A stretch of DNA of 64,000 nucleotides from Branchiostoma floridae (lineage: Eukaryota > Chordata > Leptocardii > Amphioxiformes > Branchiostomatidae), in contig NC_049996.1 in the NCBI RefSeq assembly GCF_000003815.2, positions 18,386,022-18,450,021 of the forward strand, given 5' to 3'. The notes below the pieces were generated by a model. It ran no database searches. It saw only the letters and a program-made list of their open reading frames with translations, and was not told the origin of the DNA. The translations under genes and the position numbers were made by a program. Below are positions 1-13,900 of this stretch, piece by piece (positions within the stretch are counted from its first letter, which is position 1; every line of letters starts with the position of its first letter).

Positions 1-714
1 CTTTCCGGATGGTAAACGTTACTCAGGCGAAGAGCTGGGCCGACGTCGACCTTGCCGGATCGAAACCAGGCCCACGGAGCATGGCCTTGGGTTCTCTATG
101 CTGGGAAAGGGAGTTTTGTCTGGGGTGCGGCAAAACTATTTCTGCTGGGTGCGGCCAAATTCCCAGAGTTTCCCTGCATAGAGAACCTTAGCCTACGATT
201 TATGTCTATTTGATGTTTCTTGATCTTTCCCGCCGCTCAGATCAATTTCTGTTCCCAGAAAATTAGTCTGACACTTGGCCATGGTTTTTCAGGACACGAG
301 ATATCACAACATACAGTTCCGCTGAAGTACCAAGGAAAGCTGCTAGGGGGCCCAAAATCTAATCATTTTCAGCCTTTGTTACACCCCAACAACACACCAA
401 GTATGAAACCAATCCATTCAGCCGTTCTTGAATTATCTTGTTGACACACAGACAAACCCTAGTGAAAATGTAACTGCCATGAATATTTCATGGAGGTAAC
501 TATTCGCAGGGTACAGAGTGAAATATACATCCAGAGACTGGACCACGCAGCAACGCCCTCTAGCGGCTCTGGCAAACGTAGATCGCAGCAGGGCGCAGAA
601 CTTAGGAATCTCTTGGTGTGAACGTGAAATCTCATTAATTTCAGAAAGGACTTTGGGCCTTATTGCGCTCGCCAAGGTTATGTTTTTTATGTGTGTGCGT
701 GTGTCTGTGTGTGC

Positions 715-745
<31 letters not shown>

Positions 746-1740
746 TGTGTGAAACATTATCGTTCAACGTCATATATAATCGTTATGTTACGTTAAACCT
801 TTTGTAAGAATTATTTATTTATTATTTTATCGAAATTGCTTACAATACCATACAAGGCAAAACCCAGGTAGCTTAGCTGATATTGGGTGCCAACACATAC
901 ATATAACGTTAACGTTACATTTCTCATAGATTAACACATAATTACCTCAAATGACAAATGTACAAAAACATTGCTTAAAAGTCTCAAGTCACAAGTATTT
1001 TCATTACACCGGCCCAAATATGAGTCAGCCACAAAACTCTCATTCATCACATGACTGTTTTTCCCCAGACTGTTTCACACGTCCGTTAGCTTCCCCTTTC
1101 CAGACACACTCTTTCAAACCTTGCCTCTGCTGACAACGAGGGTAACACTATCGTTTATTTGACGAAAACCCTACACGCTTTCTCTCCATTCAAAACAACG
1201 AGACCAAAAAGAAAACAAGCAAAACCGCTGCGGTACACTCACGTCAGTGTTCCGTAGTGCCAGTTCTGAACAAACATACACGACAAAAGCCAAACAAACG
1301 CAACAAAAGCGCACGTGGAGCGAGGTTGTACGATTCAAACCACTTGTTGAAATTCATAGAACAGAGGCAAAGTGCTGATTGCCAACCCCCGCACTGCGAA
1401 TATCGATTGAAAATTAATTGAGGGGGTGGGGTTTTTTAAACAGCATAATTTTATTCCTTACACTCGTAATCTGTGCATCATATTTATCTATTCAAATCAT
1501 TAGATCAGAGACAAGAAATATGCTGAATTGATAAAATGGGTCGACGTAAGTTTGATGATTATTCTGACGATAAATCACAGATTGACAGAATTATTCAACA
1601 AGTGGTTAAGTTCTTGTCAAAGTTGGCTGTTAGAAATTGATTGTTTATGGAATTGCAACGAATGAAGCATAAAGTTATGCAAGGTGGCAGAAGTTGGTGA
1701 AAAATGTGGCCAAGAGAAAGTGTTGGGATTTGGTGAATTT
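1..1740. other. Upstream non-coding region of the CAP-Gly gene
   Basis: I see no supportable gene. Positions 220-470 hold a dispersed repeat marked by the string GCTAGGGGGCCC, which recurs near 7.2, 51.7 and 53.7-54.0 kb. Positions 520-680 hold another repeat that runs into a GT/GC microsatellite. The rest, including an A-rich stretch around 1190-1330, has only short unrelated open frames. Confidence 0.6.
691..751. repeat. (GT)n/(GC)n microsatellite
   Basis: Alternating purine-pyrimidine run with a pure GC core near 715-728 flanked by GT repeats. It follows the string CCAAGGTTATGTTTT, which also precedes the GT microsatellite after exon 2 of the CAP-Gly gene, so both probably belong to one dispersed repeat family. 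Confidence 0.9.
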
Positions 1741-1747
1741 GGCATGA

Positions 1748-1882
1748 AGTGGGCGTGGCCTGATTTGCATAATGAGACTTCCTGTCCCGAAGTCAAACAG
1801 TCGAGCACAACATGGCGGGACGGTGGAAGTAGCGGCGCATTTCTGTCCGTTTGGGAGCCAGATTTCGGTCAGTTTTGGGAAG
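1748..1882 (+). promoter_or_regulatory. Probable proximal promoter and 5' leader of the CAP-Gly gene
   Basis: Within 35 bp there is a GC/CACCC-type box (GGGCGTGG, 1751-1758), an exact octamer ATTTGCAT (1763-1770) and an ETS-type ACTTCCTG (1777-1784). About 100 bp later comes the first coding ATG (1883). No TATA box is evident. The sites are seen; their use is inferred from position and from binding motifs known in animals. Confidence 0.45.
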
Positions 1883-1979
1883 ATGGAGAGCTGCAGCTCG
1901 GATCAGAGTGTCCCTGAGAGTGACAGCGGGTCGTGGGCGAGGTTTTGGCAGCAGGACGGCCTGTCTTTCGTCGGGCAAG
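1883..1979 (+). CDS. CAP-Gly gene exon 1 (residues 1-32)
   Basis: Starts at the ATG in AAGATGG, a good Kozak context, and encodes a short acidic, serine-rich N-terminus ending near FVGQ. The donor is CAAG|GTGGGT, leaving one base (phase 1). An upstream ATG at 1812 opens only a six-codon frame, so 1883 is preferred. Confidence 0.7.
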
Positions 1980-4900
1980 GTGGGTAGAAGTTACCGCCGG
2001 GGTCCGGGAGAAGTTACGGTAAAGGGGCCTCCGGCTGGGGGGAAGTGTCGTCTGAAATATCGTCAGCCTTCGTGCTGTTTGAAATCGTGTTTAGGACGCA
2101 AATATGGGGACTTTTGGGGAATATTTCTGTCAGAATTTACAGTCAACATAATAGTCTTGATGATTTTGTCGTCTGAGACCCCGTCCGAGTTGAAAATGTC
2201 TTAGAACAATCCCAAGAAAATTTGCCCCTTGGTCAAAAGTTGGCCTAATCCAATCGGGTCGGTAACGTAAGGGAGGAAGACAAAATCATATCATCCTGTT
2301 TAAAATCATGTGTAACACGCAAATGAGGTAACGTTTTGGGAAGGTTCGGTCAGAATTTAACAGTTAATATCATCATATCTTCGACTTTGTCTTCTTAGAC
2401 CCCGTCGAAAGCTGAAAACGTCTTGAAATTTCCCAAGAAATGCCCAAGACGTTGACCGTAAGAGCTCAGAGTCAGACTCAGAGCATGAGCTTCAGCACGT
2501 AGGACAGCAGACTGGGTCCAAAACAAACTTTCTCGATTATATCTCCATTTATGTAGTTTGGAATCGGTTTGAAGTTGTAAAAAGATCAATATGACATATG
2601 ACAACAGAGAAAAGTTTCTGAGATTAAACCCGGAATTATCTTTCAATATATTTTTTTTAATGAAATAAATTAAATGCCCTTTGTCCTGACAATGACATAA
2701 TTTACTATGGGACTAGGCGACTAGCTGATAATATTGAGTGGTAGAATTCGGAATTTTTGTCCTACCAGTTTTGTTTACCTCGGTTTGTTTCTTTGTTAGT
2801 TAATTGGTTTGTTTATTTGTGAAGAGGATAGCTAAGATATTTATGAATGAAATTTAAGAAATTTTGTGGGTTTGAATCCAGACATAATTCAAAGGATTTC
2901 AATCATTATGATCAATTTCATCATTGATTAGCTAACATATTATGTATGTTAGGTTTGTGTTGTAGGAGTGCTATATACTGTAAATGTACTTAGTTTGGTG
3001 ATGGTTGTGTTTTGTTGTAAGACAGCCAATCTTGAGTTTTGGCAGTTTTTAATTTCATGGTTGAAACATCTCAGTACTGTAATAATTATGTTTGAAATGC
3101 TGTTTTGTCTTTGGTGTCATGAATCCATAGTGGTCGCAATAACAACAAAACCACTGTAAATAACCACTGTAAATTTTTACAGTAGTGAAGGCAAAAATGG
3201 GAGGCAATATGCAAGAGTGAAAATGTTAAGGTTTCATTTTATCTTTTATTCTTCTCCCGTGTTAGACGATAAACTGCATTGTTAGTTTGAGTGATACTTT
3301 GGAACTTGACACATTTATTTTATAAGGTTACATTTTATAGAATGCTCAATAGGACCAAGGTACATATTTGTTTTATATTATAGTTTATATTTGCAAGGAT
3401 GATATCAAGGCAAAGGAAAGTACTATATACTTTCTGGACCACTTTGCCTCTGTCCAAATTGAATGCAGTCAAGTCTGTTTCAAAAGTTCAGGGTAGGTCA
3501 GTTAGCCAAGTTTTTAAGGCTGATAGAACTGGGGTGGGTCAACAATTCAAAGAAAGGGAAGGGGTGAAAAATGATTTCATTGTTCAGGGCCATTTTGTTG
3601 AAGACAAAAATGTTTTATGAGGTCTTCAAAAAGTTTTGTTTGGAGAAAGAAAGTTTGATCCTGCATAGAAAAACTTGTCAAGGAATGGCAACCCAAACTT
3701 AAACTTGTGCACAGCTTGAAGTTGAAGCGAAGTGTGGCTTCACTAATGCCAACTGGACATCCCCCAAAGCAAGGCCAGCAGTATGTTTTGTCCCAGACTC
3801 CTTGACCTCTTGTCAGAGAAGCTCTTCTTTCCAGTCCCCTCTCTCCCCCAGAGGCCAGGGCGGACTCTGGATCCAATTTTCCAGTGGAAACTTGGGCCCC
3901 AACGCTATTTTCCTGCATGTCTGGTTTTCTTCTGTGCTGGGAAGTGGAATTCCAGACAGTGTAATGGATAAGGTGTCTGGAAGAGAGGCAGAAGTCAGCG
4001 TTTTTTCTCAGCCAACTTGGCCCAACAGATTTGCCATTTGGTCAGCTTGCCAGGTTTCTCCATACAGACTTGAACTGTTCTTTGTTTGCTTCACACATGG
4101 TGGTATCTGAACTGAAGTTCTGTATTCAAAAGTTCAGAACCTGTTAAGCATATCTGTATGTGCACTAGCTGAAATTATACATAGCATGTGTTATATGATA
4201 AAGTCTCATAAAATCACTATGATTTATAAAACAACTGCAGTTCAGATTCTTGAATTGTTTTCAGACCGATGATGAATGACAAAGTTGTCATTCTTTCATC
4301 TTAATTATCTTGAATATTGGATTACTACAACTGTTTATCATAGCATGTTATGAAATGAAGTGTATCATCAAATGACAGCATGTACAGTATGGTATACACA
4401 GTTTACTTTAGAGATTGACAAACTGTTTTTTTGGGGGCTTAGTTTTGTCTGTGTGTCGGTACAGTACTAGTAGTGTGTCAGACAAGGGGGCCAGCGAAGA
4501 GGAAACATAGAAAGGCATCCAAGGTCCCGTAATTGTCCAGAAAGCCTGTTCTGCATTCCTTGTGATAGCTTTAATCAGGTTGGTCCCTTCCTATCAGATG
4601 TCGTACTGGGTAACCAAATTTACAGGCAGTGCTGAGTAATTTCATTCCTGGACAGGGCTGAAAGGATGACCAGGGGAAGAAAGAGGAGCGAGGAACCAAA
4701 CACCACGAAGTTTGAGTGGAAGAGACTGGAGCCAAACCCTGTCCTGTGACCCATATTTAACTAGATTAAGGCAGTTGGTGCTCAACAAAGGGTGCCGATT
4801 TTGGCTTGCTCGGTGCTTCAGTGTCGGCCAAAATTCCCAAACAGACACGTAATGCCAGACCTGTGTCTGTCTGAAACTTCTCCTGGGTGCCTTGTTGTTC

Positions 4901-7900
4901 AAGAGTTCAGGTAGTGCAATCAAATGTATGGGACTTGCCAGCCTTTTTAGCTGTCTCTGTTGCTTCCCAGGCCCCCCAAAAAGCAACCAGGGGAGCGTGC
5001 TAATGCTAAAAAAAGCTGACATATCCAGGCTAAATTGACCAAAAATGACAGTAAGTTTAAGAACTGGAAACCTGAATTCCCAACATAGCCAAACAATCTG
5101 CTCTAGTCTTTGACAGCAACGTGTTTAGCTTGACTAATGATAGTCCTTGTTACAGGCATGGTTACCTGTGGTACTTAATAACACCTGAAAACACCTGCAG
5201 CTGTTCTCTACCTAATTTACATGTAAATCTGCTCTTTTTTTGGACATGTTGGACCACAGAATTCTATTTTCAAAAGAGAATGAAATAGTGATTTTTGTGA
5301 AGCATGTACAGAATTATTCAATCAATGAATGAAATCATTATGACAAACTTCAAGTTTGTGCAATTTATTCAAACCTTGTAGATTGGACATTTTTCAAAGC
5401 CTTTCATTATTTACTTGGGGTGAAATTCACTACAACTTCGTAGAAGAGGTTTTCCCTGCTGCTGTCCAAAAGGACTGCCTCAGCATGAGGAAGTTTTATG
5501 TTGCATGTAACATACCTCCTGGGGGTAAGAGTTGTTATGTGGTTTGGATTTGTCCAGTTTTAAGAGTTGAGTAGTCCCCATACAACCCCCATTGGTGAAT
5601 AAACCCAGGTGTGTACTGCGTCATGCCTTGTTTGGCAGCTACACAAGCAAACAACAACAACACACACTTGTGCTCAACTCTTGACCCATCTTAAGTAATT
5701 TCATGGTAAATTTGTGTGCCCCAGCAAGAAAAATAATCAAACACTCATCAATCAAGCTCCCAAATCCCCCTGACAAGCCAAAGTATTTTAATGGGGTCAA
5801 AGTCAGAAAGTTGCTGTGCCCTGTTGACATCTCATGAAAAAGGGCATTTCCACAATGTTTGTAAATATGTACACCGAAATTTGACGTGAGTCATGACTTT
5901 GCTAGAGAACAAGTGTGTAATCTCCAAGCAGATATTAAGGGGAAGGATTGTAATGTTTTCAACATCCTTCCTATTTTTCTGACAGCTGTTTTTTGTCAGT
6001 TGAAAATTGTTACAAATTTCTCTTCCATTATTGCCATGCCTTTGTTGCTATGCCATTTTTACAAATTGTCCAACTGTCTCAGGTTCTTGAGTTCTTGAGC
6101 CCTGTCTATGCTGATTCAATTGGGTACTAAATTTTTTAGGTAAAAATATGCTTAAGTTAAAGACTATGGCAATTTTTAAGCTGGACAACCTTTTGACAAC
6201 CAACAAATACAACGGAAGCTTTTTGGCTTTGTGACAGAGCTTAACAGTTAAACTCTTTGTTATTTGTTTGACTAATGCAGTCTTAATTGCAAGGAAATTC
6301 AATGAGCTAGTACACATTTTAAACTTAGTTCTGACAGACATTATTCAAGGTCGCTTTCAAGACTGTTAGCTTTCCAACTTTGCCAAGTGCCAACTCAGCA
6401 GTAGCATTGTCTGGGAAGTTCGTTACTGTGGAGCATTTGTGGCTTGGCATGCCAAACTGTGGACAGGGCAGACAAGGGGAGGAACTTGATTTCACACACC
6501 TTTAGCCATGGTACTGTCTGATTAAAACTGGCATTCCCAGCTGTACATGCAATAAATCTTGTACCAGGAAGATTCACTCAAACTGTTCATAGTGAATGTC
6601 CAAAGAGTAGAGCACTTCTACAAGTAGTAGATCAAGCCAGCTATGAGCTTTTGGCTCCAGTTTGGGCCCCTTTTCAGTTATTTATTGCACTATATACTAT
6701 GGCCGAAGAAACTCTACTCTTCTCTACTCTACTCTTCTCTATAGACTATACACTAAGAAATAATCGTCAACTTAATCAAGTTGTTAGGAATGTCCTGGAA
6801 TCTTGTGCAGAAAGTTCCGCTACCTCCCAAAGAATCCGTAGGAAGTTTTAAAGGGCGCAATGCATGATCCTTTCACAGAGTGCCGCAAATTGTTACCACC
6901 GTACTTCCACTTCCAAGAAACAAACCTAGGACTTGAGAGAAAAGAAAGGTGATTGTCTTGTGTAGTGTGGAGTGGAAAGTTTCAAGCATTCTTGGTCAGG
7001 CCCTGCAAAACCCTTGGGTGTTGGAAGTGGTGTTCTTGGGAGCAATGGCCCTACAAATCAGAGGGTCCAGAGCGCCCAAGAGACAGCTGTGGAAGCCTGG
7101 ATTGTCTGGGGGAAGGTAGGACCAGACAGCTAAGCATCAGGCAAAGTGCTGAGGAAAAACACATGGTCAAGAGCTAAATTAATCAGAGAAAAGGTCTGGA
7201 AATAAAATACCCCTGCAGTTCCAAAGAAAGTTGCTAGGTGGTCCAAACTTATGTCACTTCTTATAGAGCACTTGCGCTATCTACCATACCAAAGTGATGA
7301 ACGTAGCATGTCCAGAACACACAAAAGAGGGTCTGCATGCTCTTGTCGGTAAGGCGTAGGCAGCCTATTTTTATTTCCCATAACTCGTAGGGAAAACCGT
7401 CTTATCTACGTAATTCGTAGCGAGGCGACCAAATTTAGAGTAATTGCCTTCCTAGATTTAGCGTAATACGTAGTGGGTTCTTCTGAATTCAGCGTAAATC
7501 GTTGTCGGAACTCCCCATGCAGACCCTAAAAAAAGAAACGTAGTCCTTTCAATAAATTGAACATCCCAGACACCTTCCTGGCATTTTCCCTGGAAGATGT
7601 CAAGGGGCTGTGTTGCCTAGCAACCCATCTTGACCTACTCTCTCCCAGATAAGAGGGAGATAAAACTGGTCAGGTCTGGTTCTGCTTGTTTGCCTTGGTA
7701 GGGTAAACTAGCAAACTTTGGTGTGCAGGGAATTACTCTAGGAATTACTGTAAATTCTTGTATTTTTGCAGGGATTTTATAATGCTGACGTAGTTGTAGA
7801 AGGGGCAAAGGTGTTTTCTCACCTAGCAATTGTTTTAACAATTTGTAGTTTGTAATTCTGTGGTGCAGTACATGTCATTGCATTGTAAATGCATGTCTGG

Positions 7901-10900
7901 TGTCAAAATTCACGAAATGAATACTGGGATTATTTGAAAATTTGCTTATTGTAAGCCTGGTATTGTAAAAGTTTCAAAGAGTATTGAGCCCTTCTGTAAT
8001 ATTATGTCTTCCAACAATAGTGCTCAAGAAGATCACTTAAAATTAATGCTGTAACTTGTCAGCTGTCAATCACGAATCAGTCAGTCAGTCCCATAGCTTT
8101 TTAATCTGTAGAGTAATACAGAAGTCTTACTGCTTGTGTCAATGGGAAAATGTGGTCACATTTGTGCATAAATAAAGGTACCTACTTGTATGTTGTACAG
8201 ACTTTAGAAGCAGACAGGCTAAACAAGGGTGGATTTCAGGGGAAGGGGCAATGTCCTCAAGAAATATTTGTATCCCCCAGGGTATGAGCATGTCCTCTTT
8301 ATTTGGTTGGAATGTCTGTTATGATGCCCCTGAGGCATGTATTTTTCACAGGTAGGAGGAACATGTTTGGACATGTTTATTTACTTGTTTGAAATGTTTT
8401 AGCAAGTAAATAACAACAATAACACTACTTTTTGAGGTGTTTGTGTCCAAAATACATGCAACGTAATAAATATGTACTCATCAAAAAACAATAGTTTTGT
8501 TGAGAATGCCAAATTATCAAGAATTTTAATTATAAAAAAAAAAGAGGGAAATACTGTGGTAACTACATGTGTTTAAGAAATTATGTGTGAACTTGAAAAT
8601 GTACAAGTGAAAGTTTACATTTTTCCAATGGATTAAAAGTGAAAGCACATGGTTTAATGGAATGAGTTAGGGGAAGCTTTAGTCTTATTACCTTTGTATC
8701 TCAAGGTTACGCTATACAGCATTATCTGGTAATGCTCTTTTATTCAGCCCAATTTCACAGACCCCCCTCTTGGAAAATTACTTTAAGTGAGCTAAACCAT
8801 TTAGTCCATTAGAGGAGGTACAAACTCATTTAGTCACTACTACAAAAAAATCCACCTGTGAGAATTATCTCTGTTGCTCCTGCTCCATTTTTCTTCACGT
8901 ACAACAAAAAGAAAAGTTTCTGACAGAAAACTACAACAGCTCTAAAGTCTAAAGCCTTTCTTTGGGGTGGCTTAACGCCATACCAAAAACTGTTTGCTTG
9001 TGTAACAGTATAATGAGTGCACTACGGCTTACCAGCACTCACTTGCAAACTGTTGGGATATAGCTATTGTACTTTGCCCACTTATGGGATAAACTGCATG
9101 CCTTTATACGTACAGCGTAATCAGCCATTTTGAGGCCCCACAACACGTAGGCATAACGCTCAAGTTTGATATATACCATAATAACTTAAGTGTGTTCTAT
9201 GTTTAACATAATTGGTGCCCAATTTTAGTTTAAACTTAAAGTGAAGCCATGCTGTTAAATTAGACATAGTACGTAGCCACTACTATAAATGCAGAAATTT
9301 TCGCGGTGGATGTAAGTTCGCGTTTTTCGCGTTGCAAATTTACCGCAAACTTAAAACCACCGCAAATATTTTTCCATGGCAGTAAGACACGACAGGGCAT
9401 GGTGCTACCGCGAACTTAAAACCATCGCGAACAGTCCTTTTGCCGCTATCGCGAAATTAAATCCCCGCAAACTTAAATGCATTTACGGTACTTTTCATGA
9501 TATAGTGTACACTACAGCATTGACAGTACCCATCCATACAAGCCCCCATTTGCAGCTCCACCTTCTGTCCACCTATCTCTCATCCTCCTTTGACAGGTCC
9601 ATTGAAATGGGACAATACATGTAAGACAATACATAAAGACAGGCTTAGATGTTGCTATTGTTTTGACTGATGTTTCTGTGTGTATTTGACAGCCATTAAC
9701 AAATGTAAACATGATTAATCATCTGCACTTTAAAGTTTAAGCAAGTGTTACAATACAACGATCTACAATGTGTATTACAGTAATTATTTCTTAGCATGCA
9801 ACAACAAGTAACCACAGTAGTATTGCCATTTTATTGTCTGATTTGATTTGATTTATTCAGCTATTTTATTGCTATACAATATCAGAGTACAAAATGGGCA
9901 GAAAAAAAATTGTGATTTTATAGATCATTTTGCATGATCATTATGCACGATATTGAAGTTTTTGTGCCAGCTTGTACAAAGTTTGTCCTCTGTTGCATGA
10001 AAGCTTTTATTCAGACAATAATTGTCTCCCAAAGCATTGACAACGCTGAAAGTCTTTACTCTGAAAATAAAAATGTTGACCGCCTTGTCAGATCCATGCA
10101 CACAAATCCTAAAGTACCCCCTGCTAAGTGGATTTCTCAAGTGTTATAATAACGTTCAGCCCTCTTTGCATTGTGATGGGAGGTTTGGCCAGCTGGGGGG
10201 ATGACAACTTGTGGCCGCAATTTACATTGGCCACAGGGTACGAAACTGGTGCGATGGCTTAGTTATAGGGGGTAGGATCAGTGTTTGCCATACATACAGC
10301 AGGTTAGGGATTCAAACTGTTCTTGAAAACTGCTACCAGTGCTAGAAACTGCTTTCTCTGCTTAGCACCCAGAACTATGGAGAAAGAGTTATAATTAAGA
10401 TATGCCAAAAAGCAGTTACTCAAGCAACTGGATATGATTTTGGAAACGGTTAGATGTTTCAGATACTAGTAGTATCCACTATCTTTCGTCAGTGACTGAC
10501 AGTGAAGCTCGATAGTAATGTGCTACGAAGAATTAAAGTGACCAATTACATTTCAGAAATGATTACCAACGGTCATTATTGAATTAGATTGAGCCAGCTA
10601 CGATAAATGATGAATTAAGATATCTCTCTTAAGGCATGACCCTCCTGTTTTTTTTGGTGATTTAGTCTTCTGTGCAGTTAAAAACTCCGTCATTCACTTC
10701 TCTTTCCTCAGCAGCGACCATGCCAACCACAACGTTCGGGACAAAACATGGAAACCAAAGCCACCAACATGTCAAAATGTACCCGAAATAATCACTTTTA
10801 CCCCCTGCGGACTAACCGATGGCCTGGTTAATGTTTGAATGGGTACAGGGTGGGGAGGGGGGCGTCTTCCTGCACAGAGCTTTGGCAGAGATCAACAAAT

Positions 10901-13900
10901 AGATTATAGTCATGTTTCCGCCCGACGTGACAATATTTTCCATGTCAGTTGGTAAACTAAAGGCGAATACGTGTGTATTTGGTGCTGTTGCCACCACAGA
11001 CAAGTTTGTATATATCCAGAGTGCATTCTGTTAATAGATTATGATAAATGTGTTGCGTGTTCCTTTGTATTCATAGTGAAGCCTTAGAATACAGCAGATT
11101 GGCTAGTTATGCACAGTTCTGGATAGGGTCTTTACAGAAGGTGACTGCCAAAGATTGTTAGGGCTTAGTGCAAATCCATATTTGACAAACTCAAACAAAC
11201 AGAGACCCTTGTAGGACGTGGGTTACTATAATAGTATAAAGGCCTGTTGCACACAACTCCTTTAAGTGCAACTTTGACAATATATATGTTGTCAATTTGT
11301 CATCTGTCTTTGCCTGCTTGACTACATGTCGTATGAACTGTCAAATCCTGAAGATTACTTGATAGTTATTAGAATAGTATTTCTAAATCTCCTGGCCGTG
11401 GTTATATAATATAGATCTAGATAATATGCACTGGTTCACCTAACCTAAAATTTATGTCCACAGAAAGATTTTCTGGGTGCACAACATAAAATAAAGTAAA
11501 ATAAAGCAAAAATTGTGATTACGAAAACAAGGCAACTTGAATCTTTAAATCTAGAGCTAGCTCCAATTTTAAACAAACATTATGTCAAAGTACAAAAAAA
11601 GTTTTATTTCTTTTTCTGATACTTAAATTTCAAGAACATTCTGTATACTGTCAACTACTGTAAATGTATTTAATTTCGTGGGGATTTAATTTCGCGGTAG
11701 CGGGAAAAAGTACTTTTCACAGTGGTTTTGAGTTCGCGGTAGCACCATGCACTGTAATCTCTTACTGTTACTGCCATGGAAAAATTTTCGTGGTGGTTTT
11801 AAATTCGCGGTAAAGCGGCTACTGTAAAAACCGCAAACATTAAACCACTGCAAAAGTTTCTGCATTTACAGTATAGGGAGTAAATTTACCCTGTAGCCTG
11901 CAAAAATATCAAAGTGCACTAATGGCCCCCTCCGTCAAAAATTTGGTGCACAGCTCCAATTTTTGGTGCACAAAGTTGCACATACACCCAGTATTTTGAG
12001 CCTTGGTAATGGTAGGCACAGTACATCTCTGAAGAATGACAGGTGTCCATTTAGTAGATTTACAGGAATAACAAAATTACACGGAAAACATGGACACATA
12101 CATCCAGTATTTTGGGCCTTTGTTAGTCTCTACCAGACTACCCTGGCTATTATAGGGAGAAAAACTTTCCATGGGGAGTTTTGCTACCAGAGGAGCTGGT
12201 CAGCCAAACCTAAGCGTGGACTGACTCCCCTGGCCAATTTCCCGATTTTTTATGCCAAATTCTACGATCCCTGCACCCTCGTAGCAAGGCCTGGTGGACG
12301 CTAAGCCTTGGTAATGGTAGGCAGAATACGTCTCTCAGGAATGACAGGAGGCCATTTGAAGGCAAGGTGTTGGACAGGTTGGAGGTAAACACGCCCGCAT
12401 TCTGCATGCCTGGGGGTGTTTCACGTTGCTCCCCAGCCAGCGCCCTGTGAAATGGGGCATTTTACATGTGAGCCAGGGAGGAAGGATTGGTGTTTGTGCA
12501 AGGCACACAGGGCTCGAAACACCACCTGAGAGAAGTAGTGCTTTAACAATGTGAAATACACTATGCTGCCATATTTTCTATTATGTTAGATTAGTATACT
12601 GATGTAGATAGTTTGTAGTTGTCAGTAATACATGTTATTTGCCATACATTGTACCTGATGCAATTGTTGTGCAGTAAACTTGACCTGCATACATGCAGGT
12701 TAGTACAGGTAAAAGTTGGTCTGTGCAGGTATTTTTGGTGTCTACCTACACCTAACCTGCACCAGATTTTGAGACTTGTCCTATACGTTAGAAATGACCC
12801 TGCTGATCAGAATGAAGACATTAACGAAGATCATTGACAGTTTTTTATTATTGTGAGCACATCAACATTTTATTTAGTTTCTATCATACTACAATGTATG
12901 CAAGGTAGTTTTACCTACTTTGTTAGTAAACAGACGTACAAAGTATGTTCCAAAGGTTGTTTTGGGGTATACATTTGTATTTGATTTGAATGGTGCAGGT
13001 AACATTTCTATGATGCAGGTAATTTCAAAAGTTACCTGCACCAGTGCAGGTAAAAAGACAAAACTATTTCAAGCCCTGGCACAGTTTTGGTCTCCCCTGC
13101 CCTTTGTGTTGAGCCTGGTCTAGAGAGTCACGTCAGGCAGGGCTCGAAATACTGGGTGCATGTGCACCCAGGTGCACCCAAAATTGGAACTGTGCACCCA
13201 ATTTTTTTCAGTGGATGCACAGGGTGAACCCAAATATTTTCTTAGGTATGTATGGAAAGATATCAAGTATACTAGTATTCATCATATTCTTGACATCTAA
13301 ATGTTAGAAAGATAATGAAAATATCTGTCATGTTACTTGTTTAATAATTTGATAGCTTGTAACTAAGTTTTGTTATTAGTTTTTTTGGACATTCTACTTA
13401 AATCTAAGTGGTGCACCCAAAAAAAATTTGGTGTGCCCAATTTTGTAAGCTGGGTGCACCAGTGCACCTAATCCCAAAAGTGAATTTCAAGCCCTGCGTC
13501 AGGTCTCTGGGCTTACCAGGAGAAAAGTTACTCAGCGCGCTAGCGATTGGTACGGTCCGCTGATATTGGGTGGGTGGGCACGGTAGGGTCAGGGAGAGAA
13601 GTATTTTGAGTCTGTTTTGAAGTATGTTATCTCTGTTGATGTGTGTGCTCGCATACACTGTCTATGTCTATGCATTGTTAGGTGGGCTTACTTTTTAGAA
13701 GTCTCCGTTTCAACTTTTGATGTTGACTTTGTAGGGAATTTAGCGGAGATATTTTTTTTTAATTAAGCCAAGAATTGAATATTTCTATGATGAGAATTTA
13801 GTGTTTTTTTTTTTAAATTAAGCCAAGAATTGAATATTTCTATGATATGTCAATGAAATTGTTTGGCATATTTTATCCCTTCTTCTATGTAGTGTGCTGA

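Noticed and set aside
4642..5022. 126-codon minus-strand frame
   Set aside because: No domain, no family resemblance and no neighbouring exons; within intron 1.
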